The notes: generated by a model from the letters alone, not told the origin. A DNA stretch of 64,000 bases from Desulfomicrobium apsheronum (GCF_900114115.1 NZ_FORX01000002.1:313004-377003); one strand, 5' to 3'; positions 52,000 through 62,046 are shown, counted from the stretch's first letter. Translations and numbers: made by a program.

Positions 52000-53964
52000 C
52001 TAGTCGTACCGGTTGCTGATCGCCAGGAATTCGTGCTGTGTTTCTTCGAACGCATCGACCACGTCCGGATCGAAATGGGAGCCGCGTCCGGCCAGAATGA
52101 TCTGACAGGCGTCAGCATGCGGCATGGCGTTCTTGTAGACGCGCTTTGTGACCAGCGCATCATAGACATCGGCCAGCGCCATGAGTCGGCCCCCAATGGG
52201 GATGGCTTCTTCTTTGAGTCCTTGCGGATAGCCTGAGCCGTCCCATTTTTCGTGGTGTGAGAGAGCGATTTCGCGCGCCAGTCCCAGGAAGGAACGGTCG
52301 CTTCCTTCCATGCTCCGGCGTTCTGCTTCGGCCAGGGTTTCGGCTCCGAGGATAGTGTGTCGCTGCATCTCCTTGAATTCTTCGGGGGTCAGCGAGCCTG
52401 GTTTGAGCAGGATGTTGTCGGCTATGCCGACCTTGCCGATGTCGTGCAGAGGAGCGGATTTGTAGAGCAGTTCGATGGTATCCCGGTCGAGGTATTTTTT
52501 GAATTTTGGTTTTCGGGCCAGGACGCGGGCCAGGACGAGGACATACTCGCGGGTGCGCCGGATGTGTCCGCCGGTTTCGGGGTCGCGGGTTTCGGCCAGC
52601 GCGGTGAGGCTCATGATGGTGGCGTCCTGGGCTTGCAGCAGTTGCTTGCCCCGGATGCGCAATTCGCGCTCTTCCATGCCATATTTGATGAGGCTTAAAA
52701 GCGCCATGTTGCCCATGAGGATTATTTCCGTGGACAAAGGCGAAATCCAGTAGCCGGGGCCGTTCAGGAGCCAGAGGCTGGCGCTCCATACCCCTGTCGC
52801 CCCCACGACCAGACCGGCCGCACAAGTCAAGGGGCCGGCGGACATCATCAACAGGCTCGACAGGAGGCCGGCAAGCACGATGGCGCATGCTTCCGCCCCG
52901 ATGGCCCAGGACGGACGGATGAGGGTGTCTTTCTGGAGCAGGTTGTCGAGCAGGGTGGCATGGATTTCAATACCCGGAAAGACGCGCCCCACGGGGGTGA
53001 CATGATTGTCACCAAGCCCCGAGGCCGTAGGACCGACAATGGCCACGCGTCCCTGAAAATTCGGCAGGGGGCCGCTGAGGATGTCGGTCGCGGAGTACGT
53101 GGTGAAGGTTCCGCTGGGGCCGCGATATCTGAGCAGCACGTTACCCTGTGCGTCGATGTGCGTGCGCTTGCGGCCAAACTGGACGAAATTTCCGTCGGCA
53201 TCTTGCCCCAGACCAATGGCGGTTTCGCCCCGGGTCATGACCGTGGCCAGGATCAGGCTCGGCAGCACTTCGTCTGCATGCAGCGCTATGAGAGGGGTTC
53301 GTCGGATGACTCCGTCGGAGTCGGGCAGGGCGTTGATGAATCCTGAATTTGTCGCGGCCGCGTTCAGAATCGTCAGGGGGCAGACTGCGGTCTCGGCCGT
53401 GTACGGCGAAAATCCGGCAGGCATGGATTGTCCGGAGAGGATCGGATGAACGTCGCAGAAGGGGGCTTTGCCGTGATTGGGGGTAAAGAGCAGCTTGTAA
53501 CCCAGAACGGTCGGCATTTTTGCCAGGGCTTCCGCCAGCAGACGGTCATGATCCAGCCTGTTCCCGGGCAACCCTTCAAGATCAATTGAGAATCCAGTTT
53601 CCTGGCGCAACTCTTCCTGCACCAGTAGCGGCGAGGTTCTGTCGCGGGCCGAGAGGATCAGGTCCAGGGCCACGATGTCTGCGCCGGCTTCGTGCAGGCG
53701 GGTGATCAGGCTTGCCAGCACATGGCGCGGCCAAGGCCATTGGCCCAGATCGGTCAGGGATTTGTCGTCGATGGCGATGAGCACCGGGACAGGACTCAAA
53801 GGTCGCTGACTGGTTTGGGACAGCAGCACGTCATAGACCTTGCGCTCGAAATGGGTGAGCAACTCCGGGCGCATGACATGCAGGATCACGACGCAGAGCG
53901 TGATGACGCAACCGGTGCCCAGCAGGCGAAGGATGTCCCTGCGGCGGTATCCGTGTAGTTTCAT
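52000..53964 (-). CDS. CHASE2-domain HD-GYP c-di-GMP phosphodiesterase
   Basis: A 654-residue membrane protein. An N-terminal helix (about 12-30) leads to a large periplasmic CHASE2 sensor (about 35-340; DDKSLTDLGQWPWPR, DGVIRRTPL, VAIVGPTASGLGD), then three hydrophobic spans (about 350-425) and a C-terminal HD-GYP domain. HD is LHDIGKVGI near residue 507 and GYP is DGSGYPQGL near 578, both intact, so c-di-GMP hydrolysis is expected. ATG 53964 lies 26 bases after the OmpA gene. Sensor input from FecR/OmpA is inferred. Confidence 0.93.
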   Translation of the reverse strand: MKLHGYRRRDILRLLGTGCVITLCVVILHVMRPELLTHFERKVYDVLLSQTSQRPLSPVPVLIAIDDKSLTDLGQWPWPRHVLASLITRLHEAGADIVALDLILSARDRTSPLLVQEELRQETGFSIDLEGLPGNRLDHDRLLAEALAKMPTVLGYKLLFTPNHGKAPFCDVHPILSGQSMPAGFSPYTAETAVCPLTILNAAATNSGFINALPDSDGVIRRTPLIALHADEVLPSLILATVMTRGETAIGLGQDADGNFVQFGRKRTHIDAQGNVLLRYRGPSGTFTTYSATDILSGPLPNFQGRVAIVGPTASGLGDNHVTPVGRVFPGIEIHATLLDNLLQKDTLIRPSWAIGAEACAIVLAGLLSSLLMMSAGPLTCAAGLVVGATGVWSASLWLLNGPGYWISPLSTEIILMGNMALLSLIKYGMEERELRIRGKQLLQAQDATIMSLTALAETRDPETGGHIRRTREYVLVLARVLARKPKFKKYLDRDTIELLYKSAPLHDIGKVGIADNILLKPGSLTPEEFKEMQRHTILGAETLAEAERRSMEGSDRSFLGLAREIALSHHEKWDGSGYPQGLKEEAIPIGGRLMALADVYDALVTKRVYKNAMPHADACQIILAGRGSHFDPDVVDAFEETQHEFLAISNRYD

Positions 53965-53990
53965 TTATTGACGCCTGGTCGTGCGGGTGG

Positions 53991-54587
53991 TCAGCGTACC
54001 AGTACCTCCACGCGACGGTTCCTGGGTTCGGGAGTGTCGTCGGCGGTGGGAATGAGGAGGTTGCCCTCACCGTGGGAAAACACCTTCATGATGGACGGAT
54101 CGATTCCCTGCCCGACCAGGATGTCCCGCGCTCTTTCCGCACGCTCCAAAGACAGGCGAGCGTTGTCCTCACGCTGTCCAATCGTGTCCGAGTGGCCGTT
54201 GACGCGCACATCGCGGGAATTGCGTCGGTTGATGGCTTCAATGATCAAGGATGGAACGGGTTTCGATTCGGCGGTCAGTTCTGCTTTGCCGTATTCAAAA
54301 TAGAGCAGGAAGTTTTCAGGGGGACTGGGCATCGCCTGGAGAACCTGGCCGTACTCCTGCTCGATCTTTTTCTGGTCGAGGGTTCGCAGTGCGCTTGGCG
54401 AGGCCGAGGCGTCGCTGACTCTTGTGCTGTGTCCGGCAGCGGAAAGCTGTTGCGTTCCGACCGGAGTGCTGACCTCTATTTGTCCGACCGAACCGTCGGG
54501 ATCCTCAAGCAGGACGACGGTAGTGCCTTTGGTTGCGCAGCCGGAAAAGGCCAGACAAAGGATGAGCAGGAGAGTCCGCACGATCAT
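53991..54587 (-). CDS. OmpA-domain lipoprotein
   Basis: A 198-residue lipoprotein with lipobox FSGC (Cys about residue 17), a short linker region and a C-terminal OmpA-like peptidoglycan-binding domain (FLLYFEYGKAELTAESK, VRVNGHSDTIGQREDNARLSLERAERA, RNRRVEVLVR). It anchors to peptidoglycan and sits between a FecR-domain protein and a CHASE2 sensor. ATG 54587 overlaps the fecR-like stop (ATGA). Confidence 0.9.
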   Translation of the reverse strand: MIVRTLLLILCLAFSGCATKGTTVVLLEDPDGSVGQIEVSTPVGTQQLSAAGHSTRVSDASASPSALRTLDQKKIEQEYGQVLQAMPSPPENFLLYFEYGKAELTAESKPVPSLIIEAINRRNSRDVRVNGHSDTIGQREDNARLSLERAERARDILVGQGIDPSIMKVFSHGEGNLLIPTADDTPEPRNRRVEVLVR

Positions 54588-55027
54588 TGTTCCACCACCT
54601 TGACCAGAAAACGTGTGCCATGAACGGCGATGACCGCATCCGGCGTTTCGATATGAACTTTTTCGGGAGCAAGTCGGGCGATGACTCCGGACATGTAGGC
54701 GAAGGATCCCTTGAGCAGCCGTATGGCGAGGGATAGTTTTTCTTCCTGGGGCGCAAAGGCGAAGTCGCTGAGTTCGAGACGGCTGTTTGGCCCCAGAGAG
54801 AGCACCGTGTCGTCTTCAAGCATGATTCCGATAGTGCTTTGATCCGAGGTCATGACAATGTCCTCTACATAAAGAATGTCTCCAGTCCTGGCTGGGAGGG
54901 CATCGCCTGACCGCACGATTTGTCCGCTGCCCTCGGCGGTCTTGATGAAGCCTGCCACGCCGGGTTCCGCGTAAACCGTGCCTGTGTGCAGAACAATGCC
55001 CAGGATGAGGAGCATGAAAAGATGCAT
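54584..55027 (-). CDS. Exported FecR-domain protein
   Basis: A 147-residue secreted protein: a signal peptide (MHLFMLLILGIVLHTGTVYA) followed by a FecR domain (DILYVEDIVMTSDQSTIGIMLEDDTVLSLGPNSRLELSDF, then TPDAVIAVHGTRFLV). It lacks the cytoplasmic anti-sigma helix of true FecR, and no sigma factor is adjacent, so it is a stand-alone periplasmic sensor module. GGAGA upstream supports ATG 55027. It begins the FecR-OmpA-CHASE2/HD-GYP operon. Confidence 0.88.
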   Translation of the reverse strand: MHLFMLLILGIVLHTGTVYAEPGVAGFIKTAEGSGQIVRSGDALPARTGDILYVEDIVMTSDQSTIGIMLEDDTVLSLGPNSRLELSDFAFAPQEEKLSLAIRLLKGSFAYMSGVIARLAPEKVHIETPDAVIAVHGTRFLVKVVEQ

Positions 55028-55494
55028 GAGGTTCTCCGAGGGATTGAGTTGATCAATAATTTTCAGGCAGTACGTCATTTTTTGATATTATTCAAGCAAT
55101 GTGTGCAAGACCATGCGTGCCACTGATTTTTTGGTTGTGATGAACACCGCTGATGGACGGTGCCACGATGCCTCGTTTCGCCAGCAACAGCATTTAATTT
55201 ATGATCATCGGCATGAAGTGCTGATTTGGTTGGATTCCAGGCAAAGGGGAGAGACTCCTTGCATTGATCCCTCGCCGGGTCTAAAAGCCTTGATCATCCA
55301 GTGCCTTGTCCAAGGTTCATCCCCAAGATAGTTTCTTGGGGTCCACAGAAGGGGCGCGTGGGCATATGTGGTGGGGTGCGGCGACCATAAAGCGGGGTCA
55401 ACGCGGATGTCCTGCCGTTTTGGCCTGCGTACTTTGACAGAAGCTCAACGCTTTGAGTAGGGCAGAGCCCAAATCACATTTGACCGAGGTCTTC
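55028..55494. other. Divergent intergenic region with paired hairpins
   Basis: About 467 bases between leftward fecR-like and rightward recQ. CCTTGTCCAAGG (55304-55315) is a short palindrome. CCCCAAGA (55321-55328) and TCTTGGGG (55334-55341) make a perfect eight-base hairpin. Neither has a T tract. No gene is supported. Promoters for both flanking units should lie here but no clear -35/-10 pair was found. Confidence 0.55.
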
Positions 55495-57741
55495 ATGCCC
55501 AAGCCCATTGATATTCTGCGTACGGTTTTCGGTTACGACGGGTTCGTCGGACCGCAGGAATCCATAATTGAAACCCTGCTGGCCGGGCGCGATGCCGTCG
55601 TGCTCATGCCCACCGGCGGCGGAAAATCCCTGTGTTATCAGATTCCCGCCCTGATCCGGCCCGGCACCGCCGTTGTCGTCTCTCCGCTCATCGCGCTCAT
55701 GCGCGATCAGGTGCAGAGCCTGACTCAAAATGGCGTGCGCGCGGCCTATCTGAACTCCTCGCTTTCGGCGGCCGAGGCCCGTGGGGTCGAGGCCGAACTG
55801 CTGGCCGGACGGCTGGACCTGATCTATGTCGCCCCGGAACGCCTGTTCCTGGCCGGTTTTCTGGAGCAGCTCGGGCGTATTCCGCTGGCGCTTTTCGCCA
55901 TTGATGAAGCGCACTGCGTGTCCCAGTGGGGCCACGACTTTCGGCCCGAATACACTCGCCTCGGGATGATCGCCGAGCGTTTCCCCGAGGTGCCGCGTCT
56001 GGCCCTGACCGCCACGGCCGATGATCTGACCCGGGCGGACATCATCCGCCAGCTTGGCCTGGAGTCGGCGCGGGTCTTTGCCTCGGGTTTTGATCGGCCG
56101 GGTATCCGTTATCTTGTCGCGCTCAAGGACCAACCCGAGCGGCAGCTTGCCGACTTTCTGCGCGCGCAGCCTGCAGGCGATGCGGGCATCGTCTATCGCA
56201 TGTCCCGCAAGAAGGTCGAGGCCACGGCCGCGAGCCTTGGCAAACAGGGCTTTACGGCCCTGCCCTACCACGCGGGCCTGGATCCGGCCACGCGTGAACG
56301 CAACCAAGAGCGGTTCATGCGCGAGGACGGGGTGATCATGGTCGCCACCGTCGCTTTCGGCATGGGCGTGGACAAGCCGAACGTGCGTTTCGTGGTTCAC
56401 CTCGATCCGCCCACGAGCCTTGAGGCCTACCATCAGGAAACGGGGCGCGCGGGCCGAGACGGCTTGCCCGCCGTGGCCCTCATGACCTACGGACTGGGCG
56501 ACATAGCCATGCTGCGCCGGCTGGTGGCCATGGACGCGGGATCGACCCGCCTTCCCGCCGACACGCAGGAAGGAAGGGGGGAAAGCCGGGTGCGGCATGA
56601 ACGTCTCAAACAGCAGAAACTGACCTCCCTGCTCGGATTCTGCGAGACCACCAACTGTCGGCGGCAGGTGCTGTTGCGCTATTTCGGACAGGATCTGCCC
56701 GAGCCTTGCGGAAATTGCGACATCTGCCTTGACCCTGTCGAGTCCTGGGATGGAACCGTGGCGGCCCAGAAGGCCCTCTCGACCATCTTCCGGGTGCAGG
56801 AAGGTTTTGGCGCGGGGCATCTGGCCGACGTGCTGGTCGGCAAGCTGACCAAGGCCGTCGAACGCTGGGGTCACGAGGCGGTCTCGACGTTCGGCATCGG
56901 CACGGAGCTTTCCCGGCCGGAGTGGCTCAGCGTCTACCGCCAGCTGGTGGCGGCAGGGCTGGCCGACGTGGACATGGAAGGGTATGGGGCCCTGAAGCTC
57001 AATGCCCACAGCTGGGAAGTCATGAGAGGCGGGCGAACCGTGGCTTTGCGCCGCGATCCGGTTCCGGTCAGGGGAGCGCAAAAGCCCCTGGCGCCCAAGA
57101 TGGCGGAGGTGTCCTCGCCCGAGGCCCGGGAACTGTGGGAAAGTCTGCGCGCATTGCGGCTGGAGATTTCCCGCGAGCAGGGCGTTCCGCCCTACGCGGT
57201 TTTTTCGGACCGGACTCTTTTGGAGATGGTCCGCTACAGGCCACGGGCCGTTGCGGACCTGCATGGCATAAGCGGGGTGGGGCGGATGAAGCTTGGAGCT
57301 TACGGGGAGCGCTTCGTCGAGATCCTGCAACGGCACGAGTCCGAATACGGCCGCCCCGAGGACGTGCCGGTCGCTCCTGCGCCGCGCGTCCAGAAAACGA
57401 AGCCCGGAGCTCAGGTGCTGTCCGGCACGGAACAGACCAGTCTGGATTTGTTCCGGGAAGAGGGCGCTGTCGAGGCGGTGGCCGGAGCCCGGGGGCTGAA
57501 GCCCGCCACGATCTACGGGCACCTGGTCAAGGCCATCGCCCTGGGACATGTCTCGGCGGCGGAGGTGACGGGCCTGTCCCGTGGGCAGCTCTCGCGCATA
57601 GAGGACATGATCGGGTCCATGCGGGTGCGCGGCGTGGCCTCGCTTGGCGCGGTGATCGAGGCGCTCGATGGGGAATTCAGCTACGAGATCCTGCGTTGCG
57701 TCCAGGCCGGGATGCTGAGGGAACAAGCGGAGCAGGCATGA
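55495..57741 (+). CDS. recQ: ATP-dependent DNA helicase RecQ (long form)
   Basis: A 748-residue 3'-5' helicase (E. coli RecQ 609). Motif [10 protein letters not shown], motif [20 protein letters not shown], motif [12 protein letters not shown], the zinc-binding [16 protein letters not shown]...CGNCDIC, a winged-helix RQC, an HRDC domain, and a C-terminal HTH_40-like segment (about 640-740; [14 protein letters not shown]) explain the added length. GAGG at 55486-55489 sets ATG 55495. It overlaps cca by four bases (ATGA). Role: recombination and replication fork repair. Confidence 0.94.
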   Translation: MPKPIDILRTVFGYDGFVGPQESIIETLLAGRDAVVLMPTGGGKSLCYQIPALIRPGTAVVVSPLIALMRDQVQSLTQNGVRAAYLNSSLSAAEARGVEAELLAGRLDLIYVAPERLFLAGFLEQLGRIPLALFAIDEAHCVSQWGHDFRPEYTRLGMIAERFPEVPRLALTATADDLTRADIIRQLGLESARVFASGFDRPGIRYLVALKDQPERQLADFLRAQPAGDAGIVYRMSRKKVEATAASLGKQGFTALPYHAGLDPATRERNQERFMREDGVIMVATVAFGMGVDKPNVRFVVHLDPPTSLEAYHQETGRAGRDGLPAVALMTYGLGDIAMLRRLVAMDAGSTRLPADTQEGRGESRVRHERLKQQKLTSLLGFCETTNCRRQVLLRYFGQDLPEPCGNCDICLDPVESWDGTVAAQKALSTIFRVQEGFGAGHLADVLVGKLTKAVERWGHEAVSTFGIGTELSRPEWLSVYRQLVAAGLADVDMEGYGALKLNAHSWEVMRGGRTVALRRDPVPVRGAQKPLAPKMAEVSSPEARELWESLRALRLEISREQGVPPYAVFSDRTLLEMVRYRPRAVADLHGISGVGRMKLGAYGERFVEILQRHESEYGRPEDVPVAPAPRVQKTKPGAQVLSGTEQTSLDLFREEGAVEAVAGARGLKPATIYGHLVKAIALGHVSAAEVTGLSRGQLSRIEDMIGSMRVRGVASLGAVIEALDGEFSYEILRCVQAGMLREQAEQA

Positions 57742-58886
57742 AAATCTATCTTGTCGGCGGGGCGGTGCGCGATCAGATGCGGGGGCAGACCCCCGTGGAT
57801 TTCGATTTCGTGGCCATCGGCGGAGATGAACGGGAACTGCGCAGGCGGGTGCCGGGCCTGACCAGGGTCGGGCAGGGCATCCCGGTCTTCGTGCGCGGGA
57901 AAAGCCAGTACACAATCTCGGATTTTTCGAGCATCGAGGACGACCTGTGTTCCCGCGACCTGACCATAAACGCCCTGGCCAGGGATGATTCCGGCCAGAT
58001 TGTGGCCCACCCCAAGGCGCTTGCCGACCTGCGCGATAAGATTCTGCGCCCCGTAGCTCCGGCCAATTTTTTGGCCGATCCCTTGCGGGTCATTCGCGCG
58101 GCCCGTTTTGCCGCCGCGTTTCCTGATTTCACGGTGCATGAGCAATTGCTGGCGGCCATGAGCGGCGTTAGCGCCGACGCGCTTGGCCGCGTGGCGGCGG
58201 AGAGGGTCGGGCAGGAGGTTCTGAAAGCCTGCGCCGCACCCGCACCGGGAAATTTCCTGCGCGTATTGCAGGCCGGGGGCAGGCTTGCGCCGTGGCTGGC
58301 TGAATTCACGGACGCGCACTCCATACCGGCCGGTCCTCCTGAGTTTCACGATGCGAGCGTGCTGGAACACACCGCCCGGGTCATGGACAGGTGCGCCGGA
58401 GACGCCCTTGGGGCCTGGATGGCGTTGTGCCACGACCTGGGCAAGACCGTGACTCCAGCCGAGCTTCTGCCCCGGCACCACGGGCACGAGGCGGTCGGCC
58501 CGGACATGGCGCAAGGCCTGGCCCTGCGCTTGCGCCTCCCGAACCGTCACGGCGCGGCCGGACGGTTGGCCGCACGCTGGCATATGGCCGCCGGACGCTA
58601 CTCGGACCTCAAGCGGTCAACCCGGGTGCGCCTGCTGCTGGAACTCGACAAGGCCGGGATCATGAAGAATTTTTTTCGGCTGGTGGCGGCGGATCGTGGC
58701 GGCGAGCAGCTGGAGCTGGCGCGGCGTGAACTGGCTGTGATCAAGTCCGTTCGACTGCCGGAAAAACATCGTGACCTGGGTCCAAGGAGCGCGGATATTC
58801 TTTTGATGCTGCGGTGCGAGGCGCTCAACGAAAATTCCAGGGCCCAAGGGGCCAGCGAAGATGGAAGTGCTGGCATGCGGGGGTGA
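57738..58886 (+). CDS. cca: tRNA nucleotidyltransferase (CCA-adding enzyme)
   Basis: A 382-residue class II nucleotidyltransferase with [24 protein letters not shown] (catalytic GG and DxD), a [10 protein letters not shown] motif, and [15 protein letters not shown]-terminal HD-like domain includes ALCHDLGKT and the second His pair in [10 protein letters not shown], as in Cca enzymes with phosphohydrolase activity. It completes or repairs tRNA 3' CCA ends. ATG 57738 overlaps the recQ stop. Confidence 0.92.
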   Translation: MKIYLVGGAVRDQMRGQTPVDFDFVAIGGDERELRRRVPGLTRVGQGIPVFVRGKSQYTISDFSSIEDDLCSRDLTINALARDDSGQIVAHPKALADLRDKILRPVAPANFLADPLRVIRAARFAAAFPDFTVHEQLLAAMSGVSADALGRVAAERVGQEVLKACAAPAPGNFLRVLQAGGRLAPWLAEFTDAHSIPAGPPEFHDASVLEHTARVMDRCAGDALGAWMALCHDLGKTVTPAELLPRHHGHEAVGPDMAQGLALRLRLPNRHGAAGRLAARWHMAAGRYSDLKRSTRVRLLLELDKAGIMKNFFRLVAADRGGEQLELARRELAVIKSVRLPEKHRDLGPRSADILLMLRCEALNENSRAQGASEDGSAGMRG

Positions 58887-58903
58887 ATCCCGGAGGAGGT
58901 CTC

Positions 58904-59860
58904 ATGAAGTGGTCTGTTGCAAGCGGTACGGCGTCGATTCTTGTTTTCTGTCTTTTTGCGCTGACCGGACAGGCCGCTTCCGGGGCGGCGGACGATGTTC
59001 TGGTCTATGAGCGTCAGGGCTGGATCTGGAGCTGCGATGGCGAAGGCGGCAAGCAGAAGCGTCTGATCCGGGGCGCAAGGCCAGGTGTCAGCCCGGACGG
59101 ACGGCTGATCGCCTTTTTTCGGCCTAGCGAGGCCGGGCATGAGGACATGTCCGACTTGTGGATTTTCGCTCCACAGAGCGGAAGGGAAACGCGGATCGCC
59201 TCGTCGCTTTTCGCCGCATCGGCTCCGGTCTGGTCCGGGGTGGGCGCCTGGCTCGCCTTTTTGGCCCGTGACGCCCGCGCGCTCACCAGTCTTGTGGTCA
59301 TGACCGCCGACGGCTCGGTAATGAGCACTCCCTTGCGGGAGGACGGCGAGGGCGTGGGGTTTCTTTGCGCACTGTCCGTGACGCCGGAAGACTCGCTGCT
59401 GGTGCATGACATGGTGAATGCCTACTGGGTGGACCCTGATGGCGGGGTGCTCAAAAGCGTTCCGCTGGCGAAGATCATGGGCTCAAGGGCGCAAGGCGTC
59501 ACCAGTCTGGACAGCTTCTCGGTTTGTCCGACGGACCTGACGGTGCTGGTCTTCAGCCACGCGGTTTCCGGGACCCCGCGTTTCGAGAGCGTCATGCATG
59601 AGCCGAGTTCCGCCCTGTCTCTGCACGACAGCTGGGTCGGCGTGGGCAAGAACATGCAGATCACGCCGCGTGAGATCACCGCCTTTGATCCGGTCTGGTC
59701 CATGGACGGTAGGCGAATCTATTTTGTCGGCTACCGGGATACCCAGGCCGCCGATGCGGAGCTGTTCCGGATTTTGCGTGTCGACCGTTTCGGTTCGGGG
59801 CTCAAGGAATTGACTCTGGGTGAGAGCGTAAGCGTCGGGTCAAGGTCCGCCGGGCGTTGA
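58904..59860 (+). CDS. Exported TolB-like beta-propeller protein
   Basis: A 318-residue protein with a signal peptide (about 1-28) and PD40/WD40-like beta-propeller repeats (GARPGVSPDGRLIAFF, APVWSGVGAWLAF, FDPVWSMDGRRIYFVG). It resembles the TolB propeller without its N-terminal domain, but no Tol partner is adjacent. GGAGG precedes ATG 58904. It lies 17 bases after cca, so co-transcription is possible. Function unknown; a periplasmic scaffold is likely. Confidence 0.82.
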   Translation: MKWSVASGTASILVFCLFALTGQAASGAADDVLVYERQGWIWSCDGEGGKQKRLIRGARPGVSPDGRLIAFFRPSEAGHEDMSDLWIFAPQSGRETRIASSLFAASAPVWSGVGAWLAFLARDARALTSLVVMTADGSVMSTPLREDGEGVGFLCALSVTPEDSLLVHDMVNAYWVDPDGGVLKSVPLAKIMGSRAQGVTSLDSFSVCPTDLTVLVFSHAVSGTPRFESVMHEPSSALSLHDSWVGVGKNMQITPREITAFDPVWSMDGRRIYFVGYRDTQAADAELFRILRVDRFGSGLKELTLGESVSVGSRSAGR

Positions 59861-59879
59861 TGGGGGGCTTTGGTCTTTC

Positions 59880-60308
59880 TTATCTGATCTGGCGTCTGAT
59901 GGCCGCGAAACACAGGAACAGCCCGGCTGCCAGGATGGCGACCTTGCCGAAGTCAAAGCGGGCGTCCCTCTCCAGGGCGTTTACGTAGGGCAGGGCGGGC
60001 AGGTAGAAAACGGCGCTTCTGCCCTTGGAGATGCCTGCGCTCATGGCAGTGCCGATGGTCTTGGTATTGCCGGGGATGATCCGTCCGTCGGGGAGGGTGA
60101 ACTCAAAGCCCACCGAGTAGCTGTAGCTGTTGGCCACGGGCGCCTGGCGGTCGCCGAGCTCGCGGCGGATGACGGTGATTTCGCCGGAGGCCCGTGCGCC
60201 GATCACGGGCAGCAGGGGAATGAACGTGCCGTAAAGAGTCAGGAGCAGTCCCACGACAAAGACGATGATCCTGGGGAGAAGCGGGGTGTTTTTCGGGGTT
60301 TTGGGCAT
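59880..60308 (-). CDS. DUF3592-like membrane protein
   Basis: A 142-residue protein with two membrane helices (about 12-32 and 118-137) bounding an extracytoplasmic beta-rich loop (SYSVGFEFTLPDGRIIPGNTKTIG...GRSAVFYLPALPYVNAL), the pattern of DUF3592. Function unknown. ATG 60308 lies 24 bases downstream of the binding-protein-like gene, so they may form a leftward unit. It converges with the propeller gene. Confidence 0.8.
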   Translation of the reverse strand: MPKTPKNTPLLPRIIVFVVGLLLTLYGTFIPLLPVIGARASGEITVIRRELGDRQAPVANSYSYSVGFEFTLPDGRIIPGNTKTIGTAMSAGISKGRSAVFYLPALPYVNALERDARFDFGKVAILAAGLFLCFAAIRRQIR

Positions 60309-60332
60309 GTCGTTATGTTGTGACGTCCATGC

Positions 60333-61082
60333 CTATTTTTGATATTTCCTCGGCATGGGCAGCCGCCATTTTTCGTAGATCGGGGCCAGTTTGCCCTGAT
60401 CGGCCAGTTCGCGCATGCCCTCTTCAAAGATCTGGCGCAGCTCCCGGCCGCGTTTGGAAGTGGAGAAGACGGGGAAATACTGGCGAAACCCCACGGATTC
60501 CATGCGGTAATCATTTTCATCGAAGGGCGTCTTGAGCGCTCGCATGGATTCTGTGATGAGGTTGCGGTCGTCGACGTAGAAGTCGGCCCCGCCGCGGACG
60601 ACCCGCTCCAGGGCTTCGATTCCGCTGGTGGTTTCGCTGAACTCGATAGGCACCGGGAAATCCTTGGGGCTGTAATATCCGAGCCTCCAGACCAAACGTC
60701 TGTTCGTCATGGAAGACACTCCATCCCAGAAGGGGAAGGCGGCCTTGCGGAAGATGGCGTGGAACTCGCCTTCATACATGGGTTCTTTTGCCAACTCCAG
60801 GCCGTCCACGGGGTCCGACAGACATGTGTAGGTGTCGATGGTGCCTTCGCGGACCATGATGAGCCCCCGCTTGGCCGGCACCTCCAGGTGACGGACCGTA
60901 TTTCCGCCGGGGCCGTAGATGGCGCGCATCAGGTCATGGTAAAGTCCCTGGCCGTCGTGGCTGGTGAAACCATCCCAGAGCGGGGACCCGGTGAGCACCT
61001 GGTCGGCGCGCCCGGACGCGGGGATCGCCAGGAAAACGAGCATGGCAAGGAGGAGCCGGTACGGGTTTCGGGGGCTGATCAT
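60333..61082 (-). CDS. Periplasmic solute-binding-like protein (family 3)
   Basis: A 249-residue exported protein with a signal peptide (to about SGRAD) and the fold of extracellular solute-binding proteins family 3 (GTIDTYTCLSDPVDGLEL, GYYSPKDFPV, GADFYVDDRNLITE, ELRQIFEEGMRELADQGKL). The canonical amino-acid ligand residues are not obvious, and no permease or ATPase is near, so it may be a sensor or signalling partner. ATG 61082 is chosen over TTG 61088; the ribosome site is weak. Confidence 0.78.
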   Translation of the reverse strand: MISPRNPYRLLLAMLVFLAIPASGRADQVLTGSPLWDGFTSHDGQGLYHDLMRAIYGPGGNTVRHLEVPAKRGLIMVREGTIDTYTCLSDPVDGLELAKEPMYEGEFHAIFRKAAFPFWDGVSSMTNRRLVWRLGYYSPKDFPVPIEFSETTSGIEALERVVRGGADFYVDDRNLITESMRALKTPFDENDYRMESVGFRQYFPVFSTSKRGRELRQIFEEGMRELADQGKLAPIYEKWRLPMPRKYQK

Positions 61083-61293
61083 GAACAATGCGCTTACCGC
61101 AGCCTGCTTTCACGAACAAGAAGAATCTGCTTTTTTGTGCCGATTGTCGCCATTGCGGGCTTGCGTCCGCGCTCCCGACATGATTTGTTTTGCCTTGACT
61201 CAAAAGGGACATATCGGTCCCGGCCCGCGTTGATCCGCTTTGCGTCAAGGTCAAGGCCGCGCGTGTTTCATCATTCAACCGTTGAAGGCTTTC

Positions 61294-62046
61294 ATGCAGG
61301 ATATTCTGAATCGATCCGGGCAGAAGATGGTTTCACTTCTGGATCTGACCTCCCTGACCGGCGTCGAAACCGAGGCCGATATCGAGGCGCTTTGCTCCCG
61401 GGCGTCCGGACCGTGCGGCCAGGTTGCCGCCATCTGCGTCTTTTCACGCCACCTGCCCTGGGCGATAGCCGCCCTCAAGCGCAGGTCTCTTGAGCGGATC
61501 GGTCTGGCCACGGTGGCGAATTTTCCGGGAGGCGATCTCGACCCGGCGGGGACCGTGCGCGAGATCGACGAGGCTCTTGCCCTTGGCGCCACGGAAGTGG
61601 ACCTTGTCTTCCCTTACCGGGCATTTCTGGATGGCCGCGAGAGGGAGGTGAAAGACTTTCTGGATGCCTGCCGCCGGGCCTGTCCGGTGCGGCTCAAGGT
61701 CATTCTCGAGACCGGAGTGCTCGGGAGCCGGGAGGCGATCCATGCGGTCGCCAGCCTGGCCGTGGATCACGGCGCGGATTTTTTGAAGACCTCCACGGGC
61801 AAGGCTGCGGTCCACGCCACGCCCGAAGCGGCCCGGGTCATGCTTCAGGTCATCGCCCAAAAGGGCACCCCGACAGGTTTCAAGGCTTCGGGCGGATTGC
61901 GTACCATGGCCGATGCCCAGGTCTATCTGGATTTGGCGGAGGAGATCATGGGCAAGGACTGGATCGGTCCGCACACTTTTCGCTTCGGGGCCAGCAGTCT
62001 GCTGGATGATATCCTGGCCCGGACGAACTCGTCGGAGAGTGCATGA
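61294..62046 (+). CDS. deoC: Deoxyribose-phosphate aldolase
   Basis: A 250-residue DeoC aldolase that splits 2-deoxyribose 5-phosphate into glyceraldehyde 3-phosphate and acetaldehyde. Key parts are VDLVFPYRAFLDG, RLKVILETG with one active Lys, DFLKTSTGKA with the Schiff-base Lys, and GFKASGGLRT. GAAGG precedes ATG 61294. It overlaps deoB by four bases, a nucleoside catabolism pair. Confidence 0.94.
   Translation: MQDILNRSGQKMVSLLDLTSLTGVETEADIEALCSRASGPCGQVAAICVFSRHLPWAIAALKRRSLERIGLATVANFPGGDLDPAGTVREIDEALALGATEVDLVFPYRAFLDGREREVKDFLDACRRACPVRLKVILETGVLGSREAIHAVASLAVDHGADFLKTSTGKAAVHATPEAARVMLQVIAQKGTPTGFKASGGLRTMADAQVYLDLAEEIMGKDWIGPHTFRFGASSLLDDILARTNSSESA

Noticed and set aside
56922-57737. 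N-terminal extension of cca into recQ
   Set aside because: The extension is RecQ in another frame; the nucleotidyltransferase begins at the ATG overlapping the recQ stop.
55474-57915. An 813-residue leftward frame antisense to recQ
   Set aside because: No recognisable domain; recQ on the other strand has all helicase motifs and a good start.
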